A stretch of DNA of 64,000 nucleotides. It comes from Saccharopolyspora gloriosae. GTDB lineage: Bacteria; Actinomycetota; Actinomycetes; Mycobacteriales; Pseudonocardiaceae. Under the pieces are notes generated by a model, which made no database searches, was not told the DNA's origin, and was given only the letters and a program-made list of their open reading frames with translations. The stretch spans positions 4,697,470-4,761,469 of the forward strand of contig NZ_CP059557.1 of assembly GCF_022828475.1 (NCBI RefSeq). The letters are read 5' to 3'. The translations under genes were made by a program, and so were the position numbers. Shown here piece after piece: positions 1-8,913 of this stretch (position 1 is its first letter; each line of letters starts with the position of its first letter).

Positions 1-657
1 GGCACCCCCAACCCACCGGATCGGCGCTTCTGCGTGCGCTGCGCGACGCAGCTGATCGGACCGGAGCCGGAGCCGACGCGCTGGCTTTCCCGGAAACGGC
101 GCAACAACAACGGTCTCGGCTGGCTGTGGCGGCGACTGACGATCCTCAGCGTGATCCTCGCGCTCGTGATCGGCGGCTACCTGCTGTTCCCGTTCGGCCA
201 GTGGGCCGTGCAGGACATCCTCGACAAGACCATGGATGCCTCGAACGTCGAACCGGCGAAGATCACCGCGAGCAGCGAGATGTCCGGCCACCCCGCTACC
301 GCCGCGGTCGACGAAATCACCAACCAAGGGTGGGGGACCACGGACGTCGGCGAGTGGATCGAGTTCGAGTTCGACCCGCCGTTCCGGCTGCTGAACGTGC
401 TGGTCACCACCGGGCCGACAGGGAAGTCCTTCGAAGCCCAAGCCCGCCCTACCCGAATGGAGGCCGTCATCACCGACGCGAACGGAGTCACCCAGAGCCA
501 CCTCCTCCAGCTCGCCGCCGCCCACGAAGCGAAGCCGTTCAGCATCCGGGTCAGCGACGTGCGACGAATCCGGCTCGTGGTCCACGAGACCACCGGCGTC
601 ACCAGCGGCAAGCACATCGAACTGGGCGAGGTCGAGTTCCAGAAACGAGGAAACTGA
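1..657 (+). CDS. Zinc-ribbon/discoidin-domain membrane protein, 5'-truncated
   Basis: The reading frame is open from the first base of the window, so the true start lies upstream. The visible 218 residues begin with a CVRC half-site that looks like the second CxxC knuckle of a zinc ribbon. A basic linker follows, then one membrane segment (about residues 42-65, LSVILALVIGGYLLF core), then a roughly 145-residue extracytoplasmic domain. That domain has the beta-sandwich pattern of discoidin/F5-8C-like 'NADase-type glycan-binding' domains: an ITASSE start, a GWGT turn, and a C-terminal strand ending in GEVEF. In actinobacteria this domain is usually fused to zinc-ribbon membrane proteins of unknown function, so a cell-surface binding role is inference. 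A strong bidirectional hairpin follows and separates it from tatC, which is transcribed towards it. Confidence 0.75.
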   Translation, partial: GTPNPPDRRFCVRCATQLIGPEPEPTRWLSRKRRNNNGLGWLWRRLTILSVILALVIGGYLLFPFGQWAVQDILDKTMDASNVEPAKITASSEMSGHPATAAVDEITNQGWGTTDVGEWIEFEFDPPFRLLNVLVTTGPTGKSFEAQARPTRMEAVITDANGVTQSHLLQLAAAHEAKPFSIRVSDVRRIRLVVHETTGVTSGKHIELGEVEFQKRGN

Positions 658-699
658 CCGCCGCTCACGTGCGCGACCGAGGAAAGCGGCCACGAACGC

Positions 700-735
700 A
701 CTCGTCCCCCGTCACCGAAGCGACGGGGGACGAGT
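700..735. terminator. Bidirectional hairpin terminator
   Basis: A perfect 14-bp stem (700-713 paired with 722-735) has an 8-nt loop. It lies between the convergent discoidin-domain gene and tatC. A second small hairpin (CGCACT-c-AGTGCG) follows directly. There is no long T-tract, as is common for terminators in GC-rich actinobacteria. Confidence 0.7.
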
Positions 736-760
736 TGCGCACTCAGTGCGAACTACGTGA

Positions 761-1726
761 TCAGGTGGCGTCTTCCTTGCCGCCTACCCGTGACTCCGAA
801 GCGGAGGTATCGAGCGACGATGCCCGGTAATCGACCTTCGAAGCCTCGTCGAGGTCCACATCGTCCATGCTCAAGCCCTGCGCGGCCAGCTTCCGCGCCT
901 TGGAACGGTCGTGCGCCCGGCAGATGACCATCGCGATCACAAAAAGGACCACCAGGCACGCGGCCAGCGCCATCATCGAGAACGGGTCCTGCCCCGGAGT
1001 CGCGACGGCCGCCAGCACGAACAGGCCGAACACGATGCCGCGCCACCAGCTCTTCAGCTTCGCGTAACTCACCACACCGGCCCGGTTCAGCATCACCAGC
1101 ACCAGCGGCATCTCGAAGCTGATGCCGAACATCAGCAGCATCAGGAGAACGAAGTTGATGTACTCGCCACCGGTCAACGCGGTGAAGAACGCGCCGCCAC
1201 CGAAGCTGGTCATGAAGCCCAGACCCTCGGGAACGACGAAGTAGGCCAACACCGCGCCGAAGACGAACAGCATGCTCGCGATCGTCACGAAGGTGCGGGC
1301 GAACTTGCGCTCATTCGCATGCAGACCCGGCGTGATGAACGCCCACAACTGGTACAGCCACAGCGGGCTGAACAGCAGAGAGCCGACCGCGATGCCGACC
1401 TTCAGTTGCAACATGAAGACTTCGAAAGCCTTCGTCTGCAGCAACTGGCACTCGCCGTTGGGGCTGAACCGCACCTGCGGGGGCAACTGGCAATACGGGC
1501 GGATCAGAATGTCACTGAGCGTCGGCAGCCCGAAGACATGATTCGAGAACCAGATGAAACCGAAGATCGCGCCGACAAGAATGCCGAACGCCGCCCAGCC
1601 CAGCCGATACCTCAGCTCGTAGAGATGATCGACCAGGGTCATGGTGCCGTCGGGGTTGTGCCGACGACCCCAACGGCGGCGGTCACCGCGCCACGGGTTC
1701 AAACGGCGGAACGGGTTTGAACTCAC
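761..1726 (-). CDS. tatC: Sec-independent translocase subunit TatC
   Basis: Core membrane subunit of the twin-arginine translocase, which binds Tat signal peptides and exports folded proteins. The 321-residue product has the family features: the cytoplasmic N-terminal stretch TLVDHLYELRYRL, six predicted membrane helices, and the conserved WAFITPGL loop. The GTG start at 1726 keeps an N-terminal RRLNP-rich leader that matches mycobacterial TatC in position; an internal ATG just before TLVDHL is the alternative. It lies 18 bp downstream of tatA on the same strand, so the two are probably co-transcribed. A charged C-terminal tail of about 60 residues is typical of actinobacterial TatC. No tatB is present in the window. 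Confidence 0.96.
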   Translation of the reverse strand: MSSNPFRRLNPWRGDRRRWGRRHNPDGTMTLVDHLYELRYRLGWAAFGILVGAIFGFIWFSNHVFGLPTLSDILIRPYCQLPPQVRFSPNGECQLLQTKAFEVFMLQLKVGIAVGSLLFSPLWLYQLWAFITPGLHANERKFARTFVTIASMLFVFGAVLAYFVVPEGLGFMTSFGGGAFFTALTGGEYINFVLLMLLMFGISFEMPLVLVMLNRAGVVSYAKLKSWWRGIVFGLFVLAAVATPGQDPFSMMALAACLVVLFVIAMVICRAHDRSKARKLAAQGLSMDDVDLDEASKVDYRASSLDTSASESRVGGKEDAT

Positions 1727-1744
1727 CGTGCGTTCCGTCCCCGA

Positions 1745-2017
1745 TCAGTTCTTGGTTTCTTTGCGCTGCGTCTCTTCCGCGTTGGACGCGGTCACCGGCG
1801 CGCTGGGCTCGCCGGTCGTGAGCTGCTGCGGCTCGGACGTCGATTCCTGGTCGCGCTTCGCGGCGGCTTCGTCTTCCTTCATCCCACGAGCCTCGGCCTT
1901 GAACACTCGTGCGGACTGGCCGAGCGAACGCGCCATCTGCGGCAGCTTGGTGGCACCGAACAGCAACACCAGCACACCCACGATGAGAACGAGCTCCCAC
2001 CCACCTGGCAAACCCAT
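1745..2017 (-). CDS. tatA: Sec-independent translocase subunit TatA
   Basis: Pore-forming or membrane-thinning subunit of the Tat translocase. The 90-residue protein has a short N-terminal membrane helix (GWELVLIVGVLVLLFG), the FG hinge, and the amphipathic helix KLPQMARSLGQSARVFKAE, followed by an acidic/polar unstructured tail. That is the canonical TatA layout and length. The ATG start at 2017 is preceded by an AAGAAAGGTGTGCACTG leader that contains an AAGG ribosome-binding site. It directly precedes tatC. Confidence 0.95.
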   Translation of the reverse strand: MGLPGGWELVLIVGVLVLLFGATKLPQMARSLGQSARVFKAEARGMKEDEAAAKRDQESTSEPQQLTTGEPSAPVTASNAEETQRKETKN

Positions 2018-2087
2018 CAGTGCACACCTTTCTTGGGGCTTCCTGCGAGCGCAATGGTACGCGGGCAGGTGTCGGTCTCATAGGCCG

Positions 2088-2294
2088 TCACGCGGCTCCA
2101 TTACGACGCTCGGCCAGCGCCACCTGGAGGCCCGCGATTCGTGCTTTCAGCAGACCCGATCGGTTCGAGACGTCGGCGGCAACAGCACGTTGCACCTTCT
2201 TCACCCTGCGCAACAAGGTGAACAACCGGATCAGAACAGCGAGCAGGAGCAGCACTCCCACCACGAACAGCACAAGACTCCACACGTAGGGCAC
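2088..2294 (-). CDS. Small single-span membrane protein
   Basis: Predicted 68-residue protein with one strongly hydrophobic N-terminal helix (about residues 4-26, SLVLFVVGVLLLLAVLIRLF) and a basic/amphipathic tail rich in Arg and Val. It starts at a GTG and sits between pafC and tatA on their strand. The 18-bp gap to pafC suggests it is read as part of the pafBC transcript. I recognise no domain. The position between pafC and tatA, and GC-rich third positions, argue that it is a real gene and not a shadow. Function unknown. Confidence 0.6.
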   Translation of the reverse strand: MPYVWSLVLFVVGVLLLLAVLIRLFTLLRRVKKVQRAVAADVSNRSGLLKARIAGLQVALAERRNGAA

Positions 2295-2312
2295 CGGAGC
2301 ACCGTAGCGCGC

Positions 2313-3287
2313 TCAGTTCGACGACAGGTGATGCGCCCGCACCAGCGCCTCTTCGGCGCGTCGCCGCACGTCATCGGCCAGATCCCGAGGTTCCACGACG
2401 CGTCCCTGGCCGCCCAGGCCGAGCACCAGGCGCACCATCCACGAGCGATCCGAGTAACGCATCCGCACCCTGATACGCCCTTGATCCAGTTCGGCGAGCT
2501 CGTCCACCGGGTAGTACTCGCTGACCCAGCGCGCGTCGGGATCAAGCTCCAGCACAGCGCTCGGCTGGTCCGGCATCGGCCGGAACAACCCGGCCGAGAA
2601 GTCCGTCGGTTCCGCGTCCCGCGGTGGCTGCGCCGACTCGTCGAGCACGTCGGCCACGTCGATGCGGTCCAACCGGAAGCGGCGGACCGCCACCGCCGAA
2701 CGACACCACGCCTCCAGGTAGCTGCGACCGTCGACGATCACCAATCGCATCGGGTCCACGGTGCGTTCGCTGACCTCGTCCCGCGACGCCGTGTAGTACC
2801 GCATGAACAGTGCGCGGTGCTCGGTCACTGCCCGCTGCACCGCCTCCTGCACCCCCGGCACCATCGGGCCTTCCCGGCCGGCCAGACCCACCACGACCCC
2901 GGTGGGCTGGGCCTGCCCGACGGCCTCCTCGACCTTCGACAGCGCCCGCTGCACCGCCTCGGTGTCGGCGATGCCCGGCGTATCGGCCAGCGCTCGCAAG
3001 GCCACCAGCAGCGAAGTCGCCTCCGACGCGGTCATCCGCAGCGGGCGGCGCATCCCCGCGTCATAGGTGACGGTGATCGTCTCGCCCTCGAAGGACAGAT
3101 CGATCAGGTCACCCGGCCCGTACCCCGGCAGCCCGCACATCCACAACAGCTCCAGGTCCCGCCGCAGCTGCTGCTCGCCGACGCCGAAGTCCGCGGCAGC
3201 ATCGGCGACCGGAACCCCCGGCCTGCTCAGCAGGTACGGCACCAGCGCCAGCAACCGTGGCAGTCGCTCCGTCGCCCCGCTCGTCAT
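2313..3287 (-). CDS. pafC: WYL-domain transcriptional regulator PafC
   Basis: Partner subunit of the PafBC heterodimer, which in mycobacteria activates the LexA/RecA-independent DNA-damage response. The 324-residue product opens with a winged-helix region (PRLLALVPYLLSRPGVPVADAA) and has a WYL domain in the middle (SYLEAWCRSAVAVRRFRLDRI) and a WCX-like C-terminal domain. The start at 3287 is chosen because its ATG overlaps the pafB stop codon in an ATGA, implying translational coupling; the longer upstream reading frame is an artefact inside pafB. Length and order match the pafB-pafC pair of mycobacteria. Confidence 0.93.
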   Translation of the reverse strand: MTSGATERLPRLLALVPYLLSRPGVPVADAAADFGVGEQQLRRDLELLWMCGLPGYGPGDLIDLSFEGETITVTYDAGMRRPLRMTASEATSLLVALRALADTPGIADTEAVQRALSKVEEAVGQAQPTGVVVGLAGREGPMVPGVQEAVQRAVTEHRALFMRYYTASRDEVSERTVDPMRLVIVDGRSYLEAWCRSAVAVRRFRLDRIDVADVLDESAQPPRDAEPTDFSAGLFRPMPDQPSAVLELDPDARWVSEYYPVDELAELDQGRIRVRMRYSDRSWMVRLVLGLGGQGRVVEPRDLADDVRRRAEEALVRAHHLSSN

Positions 3288-4294
3288 CCGATCACCTCCC
3301 CTGATTCCTCCGCTCCGAGCGCACCGAGGGCCGCGGCCGCTCCCAGGTGCGCTTCGTGCACCGACTTGCGCAGCACGTCCGGTTCGAGGACCGCCGCGTC
3401 CGGGCCATAGCCCGCGATCCACGAGGCCGCCGAATCCGGGTAGAACAGGTCGAGCTCCAGCACCTCGCCGTCGACGCCGCCCAACCGCATCGTTTCCACG
3501 ACCGCCGCGCGCCGTCGCAGTCCCTGCGCACGTCCCTGCGCAACCCACACCCGGGCCGGAGTGCGCGGCGGAGTTGCTCGCTGCTCACCGGCGACGAGAG
3601 TCAGCAAGTCCACGTCCGGCGGCGTGCTCACCACCCCCGGCCGCCCCTGCGCCGCAGGCTCCCCGACGATGCGAGACAACCGGAAGCAGCGCGACGCATC
3701 CCGATCCCGGTCGTGCCCGACGAGATACCAGCGGCCCCGCCACGCGACCACGCCCCAGGGCTCCACCGTGCGTCGTTGTGCCTGCGCGTCGTTCGGCCGC
3801 CGGTAGTCGAAGGTCACCACTCGCCCCGCCTGCACCGCTGCGAGCAGCACGGGAAAGGCGGGCTCGCTGGTGCGCACCTTCGGTTCGATCGTGCCCGCCG
3901 CCCGATCGTCGACGTCGACCCCTGCCGCCCGGAGCTTCAGCAGCGCACCGCGGGCCGCGCCGGTGAGCTCCGGGGAGTCCCACAGTCGCAGGGCCAGCGC
4001 CACGGCAGCAGCCTCATCGGGTTCCAGTCCGATGTCGCCGAGTTCGTAGTCCCGTCGGGCGATCCGGTAGCCGTCCGCGGCGTCGAACGCCGAGTTCCGG
4101 CCGGTCTCCAACGGCACGCCCAAGTCCCGCAGTTCGGACTTGTCGCGTTCGAAGGTCCGGAAGAACGCCTCGTCATTGGGCGCATCGGTGTAACCCGGAA
4201 CAATTCCCCTGATTCGCTCCGCCGTCAGGTACTGGCGCGTCGAGAGCAGGCACAGCACCAGGTTCACCAAGCGTTCCGCACGCGCAGTGGCCAC
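3284..4294 (-). CDS. pafB: WYL-domain transcriptional regulator PafB
   Basis: DNA-binding subunit of PafBC. The 336-residue product begins with a winged-helix segment (ERLVNLVLCLLSTRQYLTAERI), continues with a FRTFERDKSELRDLGVPLE block typical of WYL regulators, and contains a WYL core (PWGVVAWRGRWYLVGHDRDR) near residues 185-205. In M. tuberculosis pafB and pafC lie next to pafA, and the same neighbourhood is seen here, although an SDR and a VOC gene now separate pafB from pafA. The gene overlaps pafC by four bases. Confidence 0.94.
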   Translation of the reverse strand: MATARAERLVNLVLCLLSTRQYLTAERIRGIVPGYTDAPNDEAFFRTFERDKSELRDLGVPLETGRNSAFDAADGYRIARRDYELGDIGLEPDEAAAVALALRLWDSPELTGAARGALLKLRAAGVDVDDRAAGTIEPKVRTSEPAFPVLLAAVQAGRVVTFDYRRPNDAQAQRRTVEPWGVVAWRGRWYLVGHDRDRDASRCFRLSRIVGEPAAQGRPGVVSTPPDVDLLTLVAGEQRATPPRTPARVWVAQGRAQGLRRRAAVVETMRLGGVDGEVLELDLFYPDSAASWIAGYGPDAAVLEPDVLRKSVHEAHLGAAAALGALGAEESGEVIG

Positions 4295-4493
4295 TTTTGA
4301 ACTCTAGCTCCATCACAGTTGATCAGGTCTTTCGGGCACGCGGTCGCCCACCGGGCGGTTCCCGTCCAAGCCCGTTTTGAAGGTGTCGCCGGCACCGTTG
4401 CGCGGTCGCGCCACGGCCGCATCGGACATTGATTTCATTCGACACTGAAACCCTCGCCATCACGAAGTTGTTCATGGGTGTTCTCCTCGCTCG

Positions 4494-4499
4494 TAGACT
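4494..4499 (+). promoter_or_regulatory. -10 element for leaderless SDR transcript
   Basis: TAGACT lies exactly 6 nt before the ATG at 4506. A TAnnnT hexamer at 6-7 nt from the start codon is the signature of leaderless transcription in actinobacteria. No Shine-Dalgarno sequence is visible at this start. Confidence 0.55.
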
Positions 4500-4505
4500 G
4501 CGGAC

Positions 4506-5210
4506 ATGTCAGCCCCGGTCCTGCTCATCACCGGCGCGTCCCGCGGGATCGGTGCGGCGACCGCACGAGCCGCCGCCGACGCCGGTTACCGCCTCGCCCT
4601 CGTCTCCAGGTCCGCCGACCAGCTGGAACCGCTGGCACGCGAGCTCGGCCACGAGAACGCCCTGCCCTTGCCGTGCGACATCACCGAGTGGACCGAGATC
4701 AGTTCCGCCGTGGCACGAGCCGAAGCGCACTTCGGCAGGCTCGACGCCGTGTTCGCCAACGCCGGCCACAGCGTGTCCACCTCATTCCTGGGCACCGATG
4801 GAGCGGATCCCGACCAGTGGCGCGAGATGGTGCTGACCAACGTGCACGGCACCGCGCTCACCGCACGCGCGGCGCTGCCCGCACTCGTTCGCAGCGGCGG
4901 CCACCTGCTGCTGACCGGCTCGGCGGCGGGCCGCGGCATCCGGCCCGGCAACCTCTACTCCGCGACCAAGTGGGCCGTGACCGGCATGGCCCAGAACATC
5001 CGCGCCGAATGCGTCGGCACCGGGGTCCGGGTCACCCTGCTGCAGCCAGGCTTGGTGGAGACCGAGATGAACACCCCGGAACAGGCCGACCGCCCCAAAC
5101 TGCGCGCCGAGGACATCGCACAGGCCGCGCTCTACGCACTCGCCCAGCCCGACACCGTTGATGTCAACGAACTGCTCATCCGCCCCACCGGCCAGCACCC
5201 GCTGCGCTGA
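4506..5210 (+). CDS. Short-chain dehydrogenase/reductase (SDR)
   Basis: NAD(P)-dependent oxidoreductase with a Rossmann fold. The 234-residue protein shows the cofactor motif TGASRGIG (about residues 9-16), the NAG motif, the catalytic Ser in LLTGSAAG and the catalytic YSATK. Together these make a complete classical SDR active site. The Arg/Ser residues after the second strand (LVSRSADQ) favour NADPH. The substrate cannot be read from sequence. It stands alone between pafB and a VOC gene, divergent from pafB, and appears to be transcribed without a leader. Confidence 0.9.
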   Translation: MSAPVLLITGASRGIGAATARAAADAGYRLALVSRSADQLEPLARELGHENALPLPCDITEWTEISSAVARAEAHFGRLDAVFANAGHSVSTSFLGTDGADPDQWREMVLTNVHGTALTARAALPALVRSGGHLLLTGSAAGRGIRPGNLYSATKWAVTGMAQNIRAECVGTGVRVTLLQPGLVETEMNTPEQADRPKLRAEDIAQAALYALAQPDTVDVNELLIRPTGQHPLR

Positions 5211-5235
5211 ACCGAGCCCCGACGTACCGGCCGGA

Positions 5236-5634
5236 TCAGTCCTGGGCGCTGATGCCGTAAAGGTTGCCTTCCGGATCCGCGAACTGCGCCCATCTCGTCG
5301 AACCACCCGGATCCCATGGCGCCGCCTGCGGCTCGACCGGGAACGACACGCCCTTGGCGCTGAGGTCCGCGAAGGTCGCGTCGAGATCATCGGAGTCGAA
5401 CCACACCGTGCTCATCGCCCCACGTCGCAGCCGGATCTGCTCAGCGAGCTGAGGATCCTCGGCCGCGAGCACCAGGTAAGTGCGCGCACCCGGTGGACGC
5501 ACCTCGAGCCACCGGTCGCCATCGCCGTACGGGGCGTCGGTCAACACCTCGAAACCCAGCGTTCCGGAGAAGAACTTCAGCGCCCGATCCTGATCGGCGA
5601 CGTAGAGCACGGCGAACTTCGGCTGAGTGATCAT
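5236..5634 (-). CDS. VOC (glyoxalase/bleomycin-resistance) family protein
   Basis: Single-domain, 132-residue member of the vicinal oxygen chelate superfamily. It starts with the beta-alpha-beta unit PKFAVLYVADQDRALKFF and FSGTLGFEV, and ends with FADPEGNLYGI, in which the Glu is a typical metal ligand. Members include glyoxalases, dioxygenases and antibiotic-binding proteins; nothing here separates these options. The start at 5634 is chosen because AAAGGATCTCGCC provides a clear ribosome-binding site before this ATG; a longer upstream frame lacks support. Convergent with the SDR gene, with a 25-bp gap. Confidence 0.88.
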   Translation of the reverse strand: MITQPKFAVLYVADQDRALKFFSGTLGFEVLTDAPYGDGDRWLEVRPPGARTYLVLAAEDPQLAEQIRLRRGAMSTVWFDSDDLDATFADLSAKGVSFPVEPQAAPWDPGGSTRWAQFADPEGNLYGISAQD

Positions 5635-5743
5635 GGCGAGATCCTTTCGTCGGCGCGTTGACACCAACTCTATCCGAACTCGCGTTCGATAAAAGGATCT
5701 AGGGCGGCCCTTCACCGCATCGAGTGGCCCACCGGTCCGCCGG

Positions 5744-7102
5744 CTACAACGACCCGATGAGCCGCTCCACGCGTTCGTCCACCGCCCGGAACGGGTCCTT
5801 GCACAACACCGTGCGCTGCGCCTGATCGTTCAACTTCAGGTGCACCCAGTCCACGGTGAAATCACGTCCCGCGGCCTGCGCGGCGGCGATGAAGTCCCCG
5901 CGCAGCTTCGCCCTGGTGCTCTGCGGCGGCGTGTCCTTGGCCGCCTCGATCTCCCCGTCCTCGGTGGCCCGGTCGACCAGATCCTTGCGCTGCAACATGT
6001 CGAACAGGCCCCGGCCGCGCCGGATGTCGTGGTAGGCGAGGTCGAGCTGCGCGATCCGCGGGCTGGACAGCTCCAGACCGTGCTTGGTGCGGTAGCGCTC
6101 CAGCAACCGCAGCTTGATCGCCCAATCCACCTCGCGGTCGATCAGCGAATAGTTCTGCGTCTCCACCGCGTCCAGCGCCCGGCCCCACAGATCCAGGATC
6201 CGCTCCGACATCGGATCGGACCCGCGGCGAGCCACGTGGTCCACCGCTCGGCTGTGGTACTCGCGCTGGATGTCCAGCGCCGAGGCCTCCCGGCCACCGG
6301 CCAACCGGACCGTCCGCCTGCCGGTGAGGTCGTGGCTGATCTCGCGGATCGCCCGGATCGGGTTGTCCAGGCTGAAATCGCGGAACTGCACCCCGCTCTC
6401 GATCATCTCCAGCACCAGGTGCGCGGTGCCCACCTTGAGCAACGTCGTCACCTCGGACATGTTCGAGTCGCCCACGATCACGTGCAGCCTGCGGTACCGC
6501 TCCGCATCCGCGTGCGGCTCGTCCCTGGTGTTGATGATCGGCCGCGACCGGGTGGTGGCGCTGGAGACGCCCTCCCAGATGTGTTCGGCGCGCTGCGACA
6601 AGCAGTACACGGCGCCGCGCGGGGTCTGGAGCACCTTGCCCGCCCCGGCGATCAGCTGGCGCGTCACGAGGAACGGCAGCAGCACGTCCGCGATTCGGGA
6701 GAATTCGCCGGACCGTCCGACCAGGTAGTTCTCGTGGCAGCCGTAGGAGTTGCCCGCCGAGTCGGTGTTGTTCTTGAACAGGAAGATGTCGCCGCCGATG
6801 CCCTCGTCGGCCAAGCGGCGTTCGGCGTCGACGAGCAGGTCCTCCAGGATCCGCTCCCCCGCCTTGTCGTGGGTGACCAGTTGCGTCAGGTCGTCGCACT
6901 CCGCCGTGGCGTACTCCGGGTGCGAGCCGACGTCGAGGTAGAGGCGGGCGCCGTTGCGCAGGAACACGTTCGAAGAACGTCCCCACGACACGACCCGCCG
7001 GAACAGGTACCTGGCCACCTCGTCCGGGGAGAGCCGACGCTGCCCGTGAAAGGTGCAGGTGACCCCGAACTCGGTTTCGATGCCGAAGATCCGCCGCTGC
7101 AT
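5744..7102 (-). CDS. pafA: Pup-protein ligase PafA
   Basis: ATP-dependent ligase that phosphorylates the C-terminal Glu of deamidated Pup and joins it to substrate lysines, marking them for the proteasome. The 452-residue product keeps the glutamine-synthetase-like start [14 protein letters not shown], including the metal-binding Glu residues, then [19 protein letters not shown] and the nucleotide-site block [18 protein letters not shown]. It also has the C-terminal [15 protein letters not shown] domain. The start at 7102 gives [13 protein letters not shown], matching mycobacterial PafA exactly in length; a 10-residue longer frame is less likely. TACTGT lies 7 nt upstream, so the message may be leaderless, although GGAGGG also overlaps this spot. 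Confidence 0.97.
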   Translation of the reverse strand: MQRRIFGIETEFGVTCTFHGQRRLSPDEVARYLFRRVVSWGRSSNVFLRNGARLYLDVGSHPEYATAECDDLTQLVTHDKAGERILEDLLVDAERRLADEGIGGDIFLFKNNTDSAGNSYGCHENYLVGRSGEFSRIADVLLPFLVTRQLIAGAGKVLQTPRGAVYCLSQRAEHIWEGVSSATTRSRPIINTRDEPHADAERYRRLHVIVGDSNMSEVTTLLKVGTAHLVLEMIESGVQFRDFSLDNPIRAIREISHDLTGRRTVRLAGGREASALDIQREYHSRAVDHVARRGSDPMSERILDLWGRALDAVETQNYSLIDREVDWAIKLRLLERYRTKHGLELSSPRIAQLDLAYHDIRRGRGLFDMLQRKDLVDRATEDGEIEAAKDTPPQSTRAKLRGDFIAAAQAAGRDFTVDWVHLKLNDQAQRTVLCKDPFRAVDERVERLIGSL

Positions 7103-7157
7103 GCCCTCCACAGTAGGCGCATCGGCGACCATCGGCGGTCCGCCGTTCGGGCATCGG

Positions 7158-7163
7158 TAGCGT
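7158..7163 (+). promoter_or_regulatory. -10 element for leaderless PAP2/DGK transcript
   Basis: TAGCGT is placed 7 nt before the GTG at 7171, in the 68-bp divergent gap with pafA. No ribosome-binding site is visible, which fits leaderless transcription. Confidence 0.5.
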
Positions 7164-7170
7164 TCGAGAT

Positions 7171-8655
7171 GTGCAGCAGTGGCTACGCAAGATCACCGGC
7201 AAGCTGGACGCAGCGGACCGCGAACTCGCGCGGCGCAGCGCGGCGCTACCCGCTACGGCGGCGGATCCGGGCCTGAAAGCCCTGAGCACGGCCGCGAATC
7301 ACAGCCTGTTGTGGCTCTCCGTCGCGGGCGGCCTGGGCACCCGAAAGGGGGCACCGCGCCGGGCCGCGCTGCGTGGTCTCGCGGCGATCGCGGCGGCGAG
7401 TGCGACGACGAATCTTGTGGGCAAACCGCTGTTCCCGCGGCGACGACCGGCCGCGCACCTGGTTCCGCGGCACCGCAGGCTCAGCGATCCGCCGAGTTCC
7501 TCGTCCTTCCCGTCCGGGCACGCCGCCTCCGCCGCCGCGTTCGCCACCGCCGTCGCGATGGAGTCCCCCGCGCTGGGGCTGGCCGTCGCCCCGGTCGCCG
7601 CCGCCGTCGGCTATTCCAGAGTGCACACCGGGGTCCACTGGCCCACCGACGTGCTGTGCGGGACCGCCATCGGCGCTGGTCTGGCGTGGGCGACCCGCCG
7701 CTGGTGGCCGTTGCGGCCGGACGCCCCGGCCGCCGTGCGCCATCCCGCCGAGGTTCCCGCGCTGCGGGGAGGCGAAGGCGTGCTGGTGCTGGTCAATCCG
7801 GGATCCGGTGACGGCACCTTCGACCCGGAGCACTGGGTGAACACGCGCTGGCCTGCCGCGAAGGTCGTCTACACCGAGCCGGACGGCGACGTGCTCGGCG
7901 AGCTGGAGGCGACCCTGGACCGGGAGGGCGACTCGGTGCGCGCCTTGGGCGTCGCAGGTGGTGACGGCACCGTGGCCACCGTCGCGGCGCTGGCCACCCG
8001 CCGGAAGATTCCGCTCGCGGTGCTCTCCGCGGGCACGCTCAACCACTTCGCGCGCGACGCCGGTGTGGACGACTCCGATTCGGTCGCCGAGGCCGTCGAC
8101 CAGGGCAGCGCGGTGCGCGTCGACCTCGGCGGGGTCACCGTCGACGACCGGCCGACGCGGTGGTTCCTCAACACGGCCAGTCTCGGCGGCTATCCCGACA
8201 TGGTCCGGTTCCGGGAGAAGTGGACCGGGCGCTGGGGCAAGTGGCCCGCGGGCGCGGCGGCCCTGGCGCGGGTGCTCTACGAGTCCACTCCGCTGGAAGT
8301 GGAGCTCAACGGGGTCCGGCGACGGGTGTGGGTGCTGTTCGTCGGCAACGGCTCGTACGCGCCGCGCGGATTCGCCCCGTCATGGCGGCCCCGGCTGGAC
8401 AACGGCCTGCTCGACGTCCGCTACGTGCGCGCCGACATCCGCTGGTCCCGGGTGCGGTTCGTGGTCGCGGCGATGACCGGCGCGCTGCACCGCAGCCGCG
8501 CCTACGTCGAGCTGGACCACCGCTTCCTGGACGTCGTCGTGGACGGTCCTGCCGTGGCGGTGGCCACCGACGGCGAGGTCGGGCCGCGCGGCAACCGTTT
8601 CGCCTTCACCGCCCACGACGACATGCTCAGCGTGTACCGCCCCGACCGGCCCTAG
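7171..8655 (+). CDS. PAP2 phosphatase - diacylglycerol kinase fusion protein
   Basis: Bifunctional lipid-phosphate enzyme of 494 residues. The N-terminal half carries the three PAP2 signature blocks: [10 protein letters not shown] (about residues 84-93), PSGH (114-117) and [12 protein letters not shown] (149-160). The C-terminal half is a DAGK/sphingosine-kinase catalytic domain with [19 protein letters not shown] (about 262-268) and [12 protein letters not shown] (about 285-296). It could interconvert a lipid phosphate and its alcohol, for example phosphatidic acid and diacylglycerol, or act on polyprenyl phosphates. Fusions of this order are common in actinobacteria; the substrate is unknown. 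Divergent from pafA. Both active sites look complete. Confidence 0.9.
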   Translation: MQQWLRKITGKLDAADRELARRSAALPATAADPGLKALSTAANHSLLWLSVAGGLGTRKGAPRRAALRGLAAIAAASATTNLVGKPLFPRRRPAAHLVPRHRRLSDPPSSSSFPSGHAASAAAFATAVAMESPALGLAVAPVAAAVGYSRVHTGVHWPTDVLCGTAIGAGLAWATRRWWPLRPDAPAAVRHPAEVPALRGGEGVLVLVNPGSGDGTFDPEHWVNTRWPAAKVVYTEPDGDVLGELEATLDREGDSVRALGVAGGDGTVATVAALATRRKIPLAVLSAGTLNHFARDAGVDDSDSVAEAVDQGSAVRVDLGGVTVDDRPTRWFLNTASLGGYPDMVRFREKWTGRWGKWPAGAAALARVLYESTPLEVELNGVRRRVWVLFVGNGSYAPRGFAPSWRPRLDNGLLDVRYVRADIRWSRVRFVVAAMTGALHRSRAYVELDHRFLDVVVDGPAVAVATDGEVGPRGNRFAFTAHDDMLSVYRPDRP

Positions 8656-8686
8656 GGGGCGTCGCGGATGATCTTTCGGTCGTCGT

Positions 8687-8850
8687 ACTGTCAGCGGCGG
8701 AGCCGCTGAGCAGTGACCAGCTGGAGCAAGCCGACCACCGGCGGGTTCGCAGCGGCATCCCCGCGAGGACAGCGATTTCGCCGTGCATCGGACATGCAGG
8801 AGAAATCGATCCCGCCGCGAGCAAGCCGCTGAGCGACCCACCATGCAGGC
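8687..8850 (+). repeat. Palindromic intergenic element, copy A
   Basis: Begins with a 7-bp hairpin CAGCGGC-gga-GCCGCTG (8692-8708) and the motif GAGCAGTGACCA. Then comes a nested palindrome: an outer stem (8748-8763 with 8818-8833, 12 of 16 pairs), a middle stem CGATTTC/GAAATCG, and an inner TGCAT/ATGCA. It fills most of the 258-bp gap between the PAP2/DGK gene and prcA, and the gap holds no gene. Confidence 0.75.
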
Positions 8851-8913
8851 CGTTCTCTTCAGCGAGCCGTACTCGCGGGTGAGGATTTCGAGGTAGCCCG
8901 ACCGGCGCGGTCG

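Noticed and set aside
8843-8896. Short ORF MQAVLFSEPYSRVRISR resembling the first residues of a zinc alcohol dehydrogenase
   Set aside because: Only 17 codons; the ATGCAGGCC part is also found at the end of palindromic copy F, so it is more likely element sequence.
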